DNA of 64,000 nt from Halichondria panicea (lineage: Eukaryota; Porifera; Demospongiae; Suberitida; Halichondriidae). Positions 34,188 through 57,521 of the stretch are shown here, in pieces. A program made the position numbers and the translations under genes. Where the stretch lies: positions 5,010,646 to 5,074,645 of the forward strand of contig NC_087391.1 of NCBI RefSeq assembly GCF_963675165.1, written 5' to 3'. The notes under the pieces were generated by a model. It saw only the letters and a program-made list of their open reading frames with translations. It made no database searches and was not told where the DNA came from. The first letter of the stretch is position 1. Each line of letters begins with the position of its first letter.

Positions 34188-35887
34188 TTATCTACATTGA
34201 CACGAGTCTACTACCATTCCAGTTAGCTTATGCAATTCTAGATTTTGACCCTCCCCAACGAGGAGTACAGTTAACGAGCTGGTGTCATGAGGCACACAAC
34301 ACGGCTCAGGTGATGCAGTTGGGTTCATTGTTCTGAGTTGTCCTCGAAGTTCAAAGTTTGTAGTACCTGATGGCCAAATCCTGGGACATAATCCAGCACA
34401 GTATGTAAATTGAAATGTTTTAGGTGCTAAGATCCACGTAAAATTCAAGTCTTTGTGAAAGTTCACAGTAGTTTGCTTTATGCAACAGTTCTCCTCTTCT
34501 GGATTTGCTAAGCAAAATTCCCTACTGATTCCAACAGTTGACAGGCGCTTAGTTCTTGTGCTATTTCTCTTGTGATTCTCCGCAATAACTTTAATAACCA
34601 AATTAGCGTCCTTCGAACCCTTACCTCGTGAAGAATTGGGGACATCAAATTGCACAGTTGGTAGGTACAAGAGACCTGTATCTACAGTTTCTGAACAACG
34701 AATAACCACTTCAAAATCTAATGGGACGCTTAATCCGTCACTAAGCCATCTTCTCACGCCTTCTGTAACGTCGAATGATATGTACTGATCTTCTTCTGTT
34801 CTGACGTCTTGTGATTTTATTAACACTGGGTAGCTAATGTAGTTCCCATTTTCATCAATAAAAGTCGACTTCCAATAGATTTCAATATTTTCCGTCGGAT
34901 TAGGTGTTCTTTTAACTGATTCGCTATCGAAGATAATTTTGCGTTTGTATAGCTGCAAAGTTGCGGACCAGACCTCGGTTTGTGTTGGCAAGTGTACATC
35001 ATTGAAGCTCAGAGTATATCGAATTGGAGCGAGGAGCTCAGATAAGTGCTTCATTTCGGCACTGAGGAGGTCCTCAGGCAGAGGGGGGGTGGGGCTGGTG
35101 GGTTCGTATACAGCAGTGGTGGTTGCAGGTTTGAGTCTAGGATCTGTTTTAATAACAACGTCTTTATCGTCTTTATCGTCTTTGTTGTCTTTGTCTCGTC
35201 TGTATCTCTTGGCAATTAGAATTGAATCTGTTGGTGACATAGTGTGCGCGTGTGCATGGAGAAACAACGTTAGGGAATGCGATTAATTTCGCTATCAATA
35301 CAGCAGTTAAGGGAATTAAATGATTACCAGCCTATCAAAGGGTTCGAGTTACAGTTTGTTAGTTGAGTAGGTGATTATCAAGTGAAAAATGCATTTCAGA
35401 TAATTGCCATGGTGTTAACTTAACTGCTAAGCAACTCACCCCAATCAAATATATTCACAGAGGGGAGGTCCCCATAAAAATGGGATGGAAAGAAGAGTTT
35501 AACCTCTTTTGCGTAAAACGTCTCTTTCTCTTTACAACCATCCATCGTCTCTTGAGCCCTTTGCCCAACTACAATGGTTTCGTCTAATGCAACTGCAGCA
35601 GTGTAACTAGCAAAGTCCTCTTCACTGATCATCAGATCGTTTGGAGGATCTTCTGGTGGCTGCTCATAGCCCAGTTTATACAGTATCTCCTCTCTCAGAA
35701 CCTCCTTCCTTCTTTGCTCATGATCAGCCAGTTGTTCCCCCGGGGTCTCCTCCTCCTCGTCGCAGAGCTGGAGGGGAGCTTCTTGTGGTGAGTTGTGGTC
35801 CGGTATTGCAGCTCCTGATGCAGGCTTGCATAATGAGTGCGGCCAGAGTATGATTACAAGACACAGGGTTACAACTGGAGCTCGCAT
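34188..35887 (-). CDS. TGF-beta ligand with nine-cysteine mature domain
   Basis: 495-residue precursor, two exons (35440-35887 and 34188-35227, phase 1). There is a signal peptide (~20 residues). The prodomain helix R-E-E-I-L-Y-K-L-G resembles the latency-peptide alpha1 helix. A K/D-rich low-complexity stretch follows an R-Y-R-R motif near the exon 2 start. The furin site is R-T-K-R. The mature domain begins with F-C...N-C-C, then H-K-D-L-N-F-T-W-I, Y-C-A-G-L-C-P-R-I-W, P-C-C-V-P and S-C-Q-C-R: nine cysteines, the pattern that separates TGF-beta proper (and activin/inhibin-beta) from seven-cysteine ligands. C-P-R-I-W resembles C-P-Y-I-W of vertebrate TGF-beta. No RGD integrin motif is seen. 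It shares exon structure with its tandem neighbour. Confidence 0.92.
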
Positions 35888-36508
35888 TCCTCACAAATTG
35901 CTCGGTCACACACGGTTTCCCAACTACAAATAAATAGCTCAAAACTAGTACTCTATAGCTATTTGCTTTGCATTAGTGCTAGCTAAAACTTATATTATAT
36001 TCACTGGCTAAGTCTTTGATTCATTCACTGCAAACAATGGGTTTATTCATAGCCAATTTGCCATGCACATGAAAGCAAATTCCTGTAGGCATGATTGTCA
36101 GTCACGGTTAGACAGTGCTGGAAGCTTAATAAATCCCTGGTTGTCATGACAGGACACTTGTTGATGCATATTTGTTCAACCGAAGCAGACAGTATTGCCC
36201 AAGGCCATACGAAAATGCCCGGAAGCTATAGCATAGCACGTCTGGATTTAGGGGTGCATGCATATAATATATGAATAATAAAGTTGCTGGGTGTGATAAG
36301 ATGGGCGAGGGTATACAGTAAATGGTAGTTAAGGATCACCTTGGAAATTGAGAAACAATATTAATTATTACATTAAACAAACAAAGTCATGGCCAGGAAA
36401 AACAAGTAAATAATGTTCTAATTATATAAAAGTGGCACCAACACACCACACTGAAACACAGCTATAATTGGTGAAAATGACATACAAAATAAATGCACTG
36501 TATCTCTA
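35888..36508. other. intergenic region upstream of the nine-cysteine ligand
   Basis: AT-rich, no supported gene. It contains the ligand promoter (right to left) and the 3' UTR of KCTD3. TTTATT at 36041 is a possible minus-strand poly(A) signal for KCTD3. Confidence 0.5.
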
Positions 36509-47131
<10,623 letters not shown>

Positions 47132-47437
47132 GGCTTGGTTTGATAGCGAGCTATCTCAGCTCATACGCTAGATCAACTACACTACACTAAATTTAATGTA
47201 AACATTAATTAAATTTGACCTTTATACCCTATTGCTCGACAGTTTATTTATAGAACAAGCCACGTGCGACCATCTATGTTACTAAAATTAGTAACACTTT
47301 ATAAGCGAGCCCCACCCCCCTTTTGCAAAGTCCTGATTATTCACGGCAAAAGCATTCAAATATATAAGTAACTAAACAAAACAAACTGGAGTGCAAATTC
47401 AGCAAACAACAGTTAGCAAAGTTGTAATGTTTCAGTT
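47132..47437. promoter_or_regulatory. HSP90 3' UTR and KCTD3 promoter region
   Basis: 306 bp between the HSP90 stop codon and the KCTD3 start codon, same strand. It must hold both the HSP90 3' end and the KCTD3 promoter. Confidence 0.5.
47243..47248 (-). terminator. probable HSP90 poly(A) signal
   Basis: AATAAA on the minus strand, 190 bp past the HSP90 stop codon and about 110 bp before the KCTD3 start. Confidence 0.6.
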
Positions 47438-50769
<3,332 letters not shown>

Positions 50770-51103
50770 TATGGCCTCTAATGATCACAGGCTGTAAATA
50801 ACAAGTATATTAACAATGCAGGCAAGTAAAGAATTAAGTAACAGTACTCACCAATCCAGAAAGTTCTAGAACAGTGGCGAGACACTAAGAAATACACGTG
50901 GAATGACTTTAGCGCATGCCCATTATTACGGCAAGTGTGTGGGTGGTGGGTATGGGTGGCCGAATTGAGTTTAGGGGTGTGGTTATTTGACAACATTTTC
51001 TCATCTTGTCCTGCCTTCAGTTACACCCCAAGTTGCCAACCGGATATAGCTTCCCTCCTAGTTCCTGTTTTACCGGAAGCCAGCACAAAAATAGCAAGCC
51101 AAG
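50770..51103. promoter_or_regulatory. divergent promoter region of HSP90 and WDR20
   Basis: 334 bp separates the two start codons. It contains an HSP90 5' UTR intron (about 50792-50851 on the minus strand) and a heat-shock element. WDR20 starts 5' of AAGATGTCT with no clear TATA box. Confidence 0.65.
50858..50872. promoter_or_regulatory. heat shock element
   Basis: AGAAAGTTCTAGAAC contains three perfectly spaced alternating units (GAA-nn-TTC-nn-GAA), the HSF trimer site. Read on the HSP90 strand, a further GA half-unit follows. It lies 6 bp upstream of the 5' UTR donor. Confidence 0.85.
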
Positions 51104-51871
51104 ATGTCTGTAAGATCAAGTTATACTGCTCCTGAATACAGGACAGAGTTCTCAACGAGAGAAGGTGTGTACAGGAACGTGCGTCTATCAGAGCACTGTA
51201 GACCCAGCCGACAGGCATTGTTTGGCAAAGAGCTGTCTCCTGTCAGAGTATCCTTTGTGAACTGCAAAGATAAAGATGGGGTTGTGGAATGGATAGTCTT
51301 CAATGCTGGCAAGGAGTTGTACGTCTATTCTTTTGACGGAGTCGGAAAGGTAAGACGTTACAATAGTTATACGTACTTGTCTCTTTACTTTCTTATCGTT
51401 TAAATACAGGCTCCTGATCTGAAACACTATGTGGACAAACGTATCTACAAGACTCCGACTATCCCGGTGTGTCATGATTTCAATCAGATGACTCGAAGTC
51501 GATCTCACCTCGACCTGATCATAGGCTTCTCTACAGGCCCAGTGCAACTTCTCAGTCCCATCGATCGACAAGCAGTCAGCTCCTTCAATGAAGATGTGAG
51601 TACATATATAAATTTAGAATAATTATTTAATTATAAGTAGAATTATAATTAAAATAAAAGCCTGTACGTTCTACATCATCTATTTAGATCAGACGTGTAC
51701 ATGTGAGAGCTTAGTATTATTAGTACTCTGTAATGTTTCGTCCACACTTCTAATGGTAATGCTTTGTGGGATGTCTGTTATGTATTGAATCGTTTGATAT
51801 TATGTGTGTCAACATCACTAGAATGTTATACCCCTATTCATTCAACCATTTCACACACACACACTCACACA

Positions 51872-51947
<76 letters not shown>

Positions 51948-53856
51948 ACTCCACACAGGGCTCTATAGACAACACGAGAGTGACTTGCATCAAATGGGTG
52001 CCTGGATCAGAACATCATTTCGTTTCTTCGCATCGCAGTGGATATCTGTACGTATGGGACTCAGAGCAAACCTCTAAAACCACTGGCCAACAAAATTTCT
52101 CCCTCGACATTGAGATTCAAGATGCTAAAATCCACACAGTCAAACCAAAAAACAAGTCCCCCATTCTCCATCGATGGGCTGTCGGGCACGGTGCTATCAA
52201 TGCATTCGCTTTCTCTCCCGATTCAATTCATATTGCCATTGCAAGTCAAGACGGTTTTACGAGGATATACGATTTCCACAAGCATGTGATCTACGGTCGA
52301 ATGAGGAGCTATTTCGGAGGGTTCCTGTGTGTGTGTTGGAGCCCTGATGGCAAGTATCTAGCAACCGGAGGAGAAGACGATCTCATCACATTGTGGTCGT
52401 TTGAGCATAAGAAAGTTGTTTCACGCGGTGAGGGTCACAAGTCATACGTGAACGCAGTTGCATTTGATCCGTATACGACTATACTACCGGATTCTGACGA
52501 TTCCCTGAGTGCCGACAAACCTACTAGTATTTCTAACTCCCCTACCCTCACGTCCCAAAGTGCTTCCACTCTCGGACGATCGCTAACCGAGCTTGGAGGA
52601 GGGGACAGAGATATCACTGCATACAGACTGGGCTCGGTCGGACAAGACACTCAACTTTGTCTGTGGGATTTGTCGGGAGATGCTTTGAAACTAAGACGAC
52701 CATTTGCTCGTACAAGATCTAGAGTGGCTAGTCGACATGCTGGACATCAATCACATTCTGAAGCAGCTACTACTAAGTCAACAGTACCTCAAGAAGACCC
52801 AACAGAATTGAACTCTGTACCACAAAACAATACTAAGGAAGTTGTGTCAAATCATGTTGATAAAAGCCAGGGTGCCTCAAGCAAGAAAAGAAGTTCTGTA
52901 GTCAGCAACGGAGCGGAGTCAACCCCTTCAATCTCCTCCCAATCATCAGCAGACAAAACCTCGGGCAAAAAAGACAAAAAGAAAAAGAACAAAGACAAAG
53001 AGAACAAAGACAAGAGTGAAGAGTCTGTGAACAGTGACGGTAGTAAACGCAAGGGCTCTCAGTGGAAGGACCCAATGAAGAAAGTTCTACAGTTTGTAGG
53101 AGTGAGCTCATCACCCCACCACAATGTCGGAGCTATGAGGTGCCAAGTATTTGAATCATGTAACAGTGATGATATTGCTCCCAAGATGGAGGAAGTGAAC
53201 TTAATCGAGCCGTTAGTGGCCAAGAAAATCTCCCAAGAGAGGATCACTTGTCTTGTGTTTCGAGAGGACTGTATAGTGACTGCCACGCAGGAGGGATTCA
53301 TCAACACATGGGCTAGACCAGACACTGACCTGCCCCCTGAGGCACTGGGGGAGAGGAATATATCTGAGGCCATGGCATTACCTAGCAACCCTGGGGTAAG
53401 TGTGTGTATGTGTATAGTTAGCCTATAGCTATATCCTGTAATTCAGTGTTAATAGACAAAGTATTTCCTGAGTATGCGAGTAAGACCGTTGTGAAGGACA
53501 TTCTTGAGTGTATAATACACTGCTACTATAATAATCATTATAAGAGCATCAAATAATTAATTATTGCTGATATCTATGACATTAAATTAAAGTTATTGTC
53601 ACAATTTTCTGCTGATTTGGCTCATTCGTTCATAAGTTTTTTCACTCGCAATAGTAATGAATATGATAGGAATTAGTAGGTGGTGTACATGCACATGACC
53701 ATTTCCAGTGTATGATCGCAAAGCACGACATGATAACCATTTCCATATTTAGCCTGTGTACATTACCTTTCTGTTTTCTTTCCCCTGCAGATCAACAGCC
53801 CCAAGCCTGGTCAACCAGATCATGGCACAACACCAGTCAAGAGCACAGCTATTTAG
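51104..53856 (+). CDS. WDR20: WDR20-like WD-repeat protein
   Basis: 644 residues, exons 51104-51349, 51410-51595, 51959-53395, 53791-53856, all phase 0. It matches vertebrate WDR20 along its length: N-terminal F-S/T-T-R-E-G-V/L-Y, P-V-R-V-S-F-V-N, C-H-D-F-N, V-T-C-I-K-W-V-P-G-S-E, then Y-F-G-G-x-L-C-V-C-W-S-P-D-G-K-Y and G-S-V-G-Q-D-T-Q-L-C-L-W-D-L. After a K/S-rich low-complexity insert (about residues 330-450) come the last propeller blades (L-E/I-E-P-L-V-x-K-K-I, D-C-I-V-T-A-x-Q-E-G-F-I). WDR20 activates the deubiquitinases USP12 and USP46, which is known only for vertebrate/yeast-type homologues. An in-frame reading into the upstream CA repeat is intronic, not coding. Confidence 0.95.
51852..51946. 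repeat. (CA)n microsatellite in WDR20 intron 2
   Basis: About 95 bp of nearly pure CA, 12 bp before the CCACACAG acceptor at 51958. Confidence 0.95.
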
Positions 53857-54069
53857 TACATATCATGTGACTATTCGTGTGTTAGGGTAACGTGTACGTG
53901 TGTTCTGTTTTTCCTTGAAATCTAATCTTGTGTGAGCTTGTGTGAGCTTGTGTTGTATAGCAGCAATGGTAACCGTGTTTTTATCTGAGTTTGATTTATA
54001 CAACAATTTTCCCTCATGCGTGTACTTGTTGTATACAAAATAGGTACTATATAGTGGTCATTGATAAAC

Positions 54070-54075
54070 AATAAA
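54070..54075 (+). terminator. probable WDR20 poly(A) signal
   Basis: AATAAA, 214 bp past the WDR20 stop. Cleavage 10-30 bp later would fall inside the last coding exon of the opposing orphan gene (54083-54224). Confidence 0.6.
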
Positions 54076-54082
54076 CTACTCC

Positions 54083-55066
54083 TTAATTAGTGACAGTGTA
54101 TTCAGCTCTCTGTAAGCTGCTAGTTATGGTTGCAGCACACATCTGTAGTTTGATGAGACATTCATTGATGACAGTGCCCTCCTCTTGCTCTACGCCATGG
54201 CCACCAGACACACCAGAGTCAACACTATAGCGGGATGAATGGTATAATTATATAGTCGTACTGAATCCTTTACCTTGATTGGTTAGTACACACGGAGTCA
54301 CATGATCTCTCTACATCTTCACACTGGGAATACAAACATAATTTGATTAAAAATTTGCGAACCTGTTACCACACAATAAACAAAATAGTATCATTACGAC
54401 AAATAATGTTAACATATACTGTACCGTTACCATGGGTTGGTCGCTTCTTGCTTCCTCTCGGGCCATCATTGATTGCCGATAGAGACCAAACTCCTCATAG
54501 AAGACATGTTGAAGATCTGCTCTGAAGTCTTCTATACTCACATTCACTTTATGTCTCAGTCGATCTTCGAGCACTGCATGGGTGCACATGCAATCACATT
54601 ACAACACCCTAATGCACTAATTACATACCATAAAGAACATTATTCCCTGAACACCCTTCAAAGCCAGAATCCACAACACTCTGCGGAGGTTTAGGGTACC
54701 CTAATGGAGGGAGGAGCTCTGGGAGGCAATTGTCTGGTTCCTTCACTTCATTGTCGTTGTACCCTAATGTATTGTACGGTTGTGTGTTGGCACAGAGCTC
54801 GTCTCCTGGTAGCGGACCACACAACTCCCCCCCAACTGAAATATCTGCAGGCACAGCAGCTGTGTCCTCATAACCTAGTGGTGTGCACGCCTCATCTCCA
54901 GCTTGCCTGTATTTAATAATTATTTATAAAGCTGGTGAAACGTAAACTAGTCCTTGCATCTATGTTGCAGCTAACAAAACTCTTACCTTGCAGCCCAGGA
55001 GTTGCCCATATACTGCTCTTCATAGGTGACATTGAGAGATGAAATCCTTCTCCCACTATTCGCCAT
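54083..55066 (-). CDS. small orphan protein, about 230 residues
   Basis: I do not recognise it. Five exons (descending) 54987-55066, 54629-54906, 54431-54573, 54274-54323, 54083-54224, with consistent phases (2,1,0,2), give 230 residues. An alternative donor at 54425/54424 would add two residues to exon 3. The N-terminus is M-A-N-S-G-R-R. The middle repeats L-G-Y motifs (P-L-G-Y-E, T-L-G-Y-N, P-L-G-Y-P) within an acidic, P-rich stretch. A charged amphipathic helix (E-D-R-L-R-H-K-V... to F-Y-E-E-F-G-L-Y-R) follows. No signal peptide or membrane helix. It is convergent with WDR20 and divergent from ZFYVE19. Confidence 0.65.
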
Positions 55067-55240
55067 TAGGCCCAGGAAAGTCTTTGATCTTGCAACTTGT
55101 GGTTAGGCTTGCAGCCACCTGGACCTAATTATCTAATTATAAGAATAACAAGCGTGTATGAAATTTTAGAATAAATAAAATTAATCACAGAAAAGCTAAC
55201 AATATTTTATTTATAGTGACAAGATAGACCAAGTGAGGAC
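55067..55240. promoter_or_regulatory. 174-bp divergent promoter region
   Basis: It separates the start codons of the orphan gene (minus) and ZFYVE19 (plus). AT-rich with no clear TATA box. Shared promoter inferred from spacing. Confidence 0.5.
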
Positions 55241-56698
55241 ATGTCAGGACGGTGCACTGGATGTACTAACAAGTATACATACTTTGAGCACCCCAGATTG
55301 TGTCCAGAGTGTAGAAGACAATTCTGTAAAACCTGTTTACCTAATCTTGCTCCTGGCAGCAAAAAGAAGAAGAAATCAGAGCCTTTGTACTCAGTGAACC
55401 CTTGTGTGTACTGCAATAAACAGAAGGACATCAGTGAAGTGGAGGAGGCTGAGATTTTGGAGAATTTTCAGGAGAGATTTTATAAACACTCACATACGGA
55501 ACCACCAATCCAATCACATATCGATCAAGAGCTTCGTAAAGGCCTACCTAAAGATGATGGTGGGGCTATTAGACTCTCAGAAAAAGATCGAGCCCTTGAA
55601 GAGCGATTGAAGAAGCTTAAAGAGTCCAACAACCCTCGGTCTAATTCGGGCGATATACACGACAGACTTGCACGATTGACAGGAGAAGAGGGCCCAAAAC
55701 CATTGCATTCTCCACCCAAAACTGGAGGGACCACTCAAGTCGACCAGACCAATGAACTGATCGAGAGAACTATCGAAGAAGCTAAACTTGACGAAAAACT
55801 TGAAGAGACTAGAGCCAAAGAAGACGACAATTTGCTACAGAGGCTTCAAGCTCTAAAAGGAGTCAAAACAACCAACACCCAAGCAAAGAAAGACGTAAAA
55901 AAAACAAACATTGATGTTAACATGTTTCTAGAAGATTTTGACATTGAGATTCCGGATGAAGACCCTGATAAGCTACTCGACGACTTACAAAAGTTTCAAG
56001 CCCGAGAAGAGCAAGCCGCACTTGCTGAAGCTAGCCATGAAGATATGCAGGCACTCATAAATACTGCCAAGGAACTAGCCAAAGAAGACGATAACACTGT
56101 TGCATCCAAAATATCTAATATCAAGTACCCAGATCTCGATGAAAAGGAGGAAGGAAAAGAAGTTTCTAAACTGATCAGTGATGTCCTAAACGAGATTGGT
56201 GAGGAGAAAGGCAGCAAAGAACAGCAAGAAGTAGATGACGGAGATATTGTTCGAAGTAAACTGGACCACCCCCCTCAAGATCTCAATATATCTTGGGACT
56301 ATTTTGGTCAGCAGCCATCAACTTCACAAGACGATCTCCCTGCTGCTCGGCAATTAGGAACGCAGTCAAGCGGGGAAGAGGATGACCCTGAATTACAAGC
56401 ACTAATAGAGAAGTTGAAAATTGAAGCAGAGCTGGACAGGAATTTGGAAGCGAGTGGGTTGAGTGTACGACCACTCGTACCTGAGGGGGAGAAGCAGTCT
56501 GAGGGAGCAAAAGCGTGGCCGGCAGCCTCAGGGAGTGATGAGGATTGCCCCTGGTGTTGTATCTGTAACGCAGATGCTGCAATCCGTTGTCGTGACTGTG
56601 ATGACGATCTGTATTGTACTCGATGTTTCTCTGATGGTCATGAACAGTTTGGATTGTTTGATCATCGCTATGCTTCATATGAACCACATAGATCTTAG
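55241..56698 (+). CDS. ZFYVE19: ZFYVE19/ANCHR-like FYVE-finger abscission checkpoint protein
   Basis: 485 residues in one exon. The N-terminal FYVE-type zinc finger reads C-T-G-C...C-P-E-C-R-R-Q-F-C-K-T-C-L...C-V-Y-C. Long charged helical regions follow; near residue 110 the E-K-D-R-A-L-E-E-R-L-K-K-L and D-R-L-A-R-L segments resemble the MIM1 motifs by which ANCHR binds VPS4. The C-terminal finger (C-P-W-C-C-I-C-N-A-D-A...C-R-D-C-D-D-D-L-Y-C-T-R-C-F-S-D-G-H) is close to vertebrate ZFYVE19. The human protein delays cytokinetic abscission when chromatin bridges are present (Aurora B NoCut checkpoint). The lack of introns is odd beside intron-rich neighbours, but no poly(A) tail or target duplication is visible. 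Confidence 0.93.
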   Translation: MSGRCTGCTNKYTYFEHPRLCPECRRQFCKTCLPNLAPGSKKKKKSEPLYSVNPCVYCNKQKDISEVEEAEILENFQERFYKHSHTEPPIQSHIDQELRKGLPKDDGGAIRLSEKDRALEERLKKLKESNNPRSNSGDIHDRLARLTGEEGPKPLHSPPKTGGTTQVDQTNELIERTIEEAKLDEKLEETRAKEDDNLLQRLQALKGVKTTNTQAKKDVKKTNIDVNMFLEDFDIEIPDEDPDKLLDDLQKFQAREEQAALAEASHEDMQALINTAKELAKEDDNTVASKISNIKYPDLDEKEEGKEVSKLISDVLNEIGEEKGSKEQQEVDDGDIVRSKLDHPPQDLNISWDYFGQQPSTSQDDLPAARQLGTQSSGEEDDPELQALIEKLKIEAELDRNLEASGLSVRPLVPEGEKQSEGAKAWPAASGSDEDCPWCCICNADAAIRCRDCDDDLYCTRCFSDGHEQFGLFDHRYASYEPHRS

Positions 56699-56850
56699 TT
56701 TAGCATTTTTAATCTATGTTATAGATCTAACTAGCTAGTATTATTATTGTGAACATTGAGTGCATGCTGTGTACATGCTGTAATTGTGTGTACTATGTGG
56801 TATTTCATGCTGTTTTTTTTCCATCTTAGTTTCAGTTTTTACTATTAATG

Positions 56851-57326
56851 CAAGGATCGATGAAATGCAAGTAAGAGTTTCTATAGGATTCTAGTCATGT
56901 TTTCTTGGATTTCAATTCGTTAAATAATGCTTCGTTCTCGAGTTCTAACATGCCATTGGCAATGGCATTGCAGAAGAGTGCGTAGCCAAACTTGTCCACT
57001 GAGTATTGCTACTCTACTTAGTAGTTAGCTCTGCACTAGAACGCTAGCTATTGGTAGCTGGAAGAGTGAGAAGAGAGCTAGCGCATTGCATTATGGCTGC
57101 GTGCACAGCACACCAAGGCTTGCTGATGCAGCCATAATAATTTTAGACTGGCATTGATTGTTTTTAACAACAATCATGGTAGATCATTACCCACTCCTGA
57201 GTTTCCTGGATTCTGCTAGCCTCGATTCCAGGCCGCGAATCGAGGCTAGGTTCTGCCTGCATGCAAAAAATGATGGCTTTATGTTATGTAGCTTTGGCAC
57301 CTCCATCGCGGTGCTTTCATTATACA
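56851..57326. repeat. left arm of long inverted repeat around oxidase gene
   Basis: About 475 bp, homologous in inverted orientation to 60613-61089 with small indels. Shared blocks include GCAAGTAAGAGTTTCTATAG, CTAGTCATGTTTTCTTGGAT, CTACTCTACTTAGTAGTTAG, AACGCTAGCTATTGGTAGCT and GATCATTACCCACTC. It carries a private insertion: a palindrome CTAGCCTCGATT...AATCGAGGCTAG at 57216-57249. Confidence 0.85.
57216..57249. mobile_element. 34-bp palindromic insertion
   Basis: CTAGCCTCGATT and AATCGAGGCTAG surround CCAGGCCGCG. It is absent from the matching place in the right arm, and a related string (TAGCCTCGATCCCAGGCCG) lies inside the MITE at 61297-61315. It may be a relic of an element end. Confidence 0.5.
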
Positions 57327-57521
57327 ACAGTGATGCAGCAAAAGTTCTTAATTATAAAATTATAGATATCTACAATGCAATGCAGGCTTGTTCGTTCTTG
57401 TGTTCTATATAGGTCTAGATCTACCCTGCACAATAAGTATAATACTTATGGGTACTGAAGCTTCTAACAGCTAGTGTATCATCAAACGAAAGAATAAAGG
57501 CCTATAATTATAACAATATCT

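Larger units (their letters stand above)
56699..57521. other. intergenic region with left inverted-repeat arm
   Basis: No gene. It contains the ZFYVE19 3' UTR, the left arm of the long inverted repeat (56851-57326) and the 3' end of the oxidase gene. Confidence 0.6.

Noticed and set aside
35341-35360. Possible tRNA B-box (GGTTCGAGT)
   Set aside because: No A-box, acceptor stem or cloverleaf can be formed around it. No tRNA or rRNA gene was found in the window by eye.
51764-51958. Apparent N-terminal extension of the WDR20 exon through T-H repeats
   Set aside because: It reads through a CA microsatellite and an acceptor; WDR20 homology starts exactly after the CCACACAG acceptor and in exons 51104-51595.
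57158-57412. Short open frame in the left inverted-repeat arm and its mirror at 60578-60865
   Set aside because: The two frames are not preserved between the arms (indels shift them) and show no domain; treated as non-coding.
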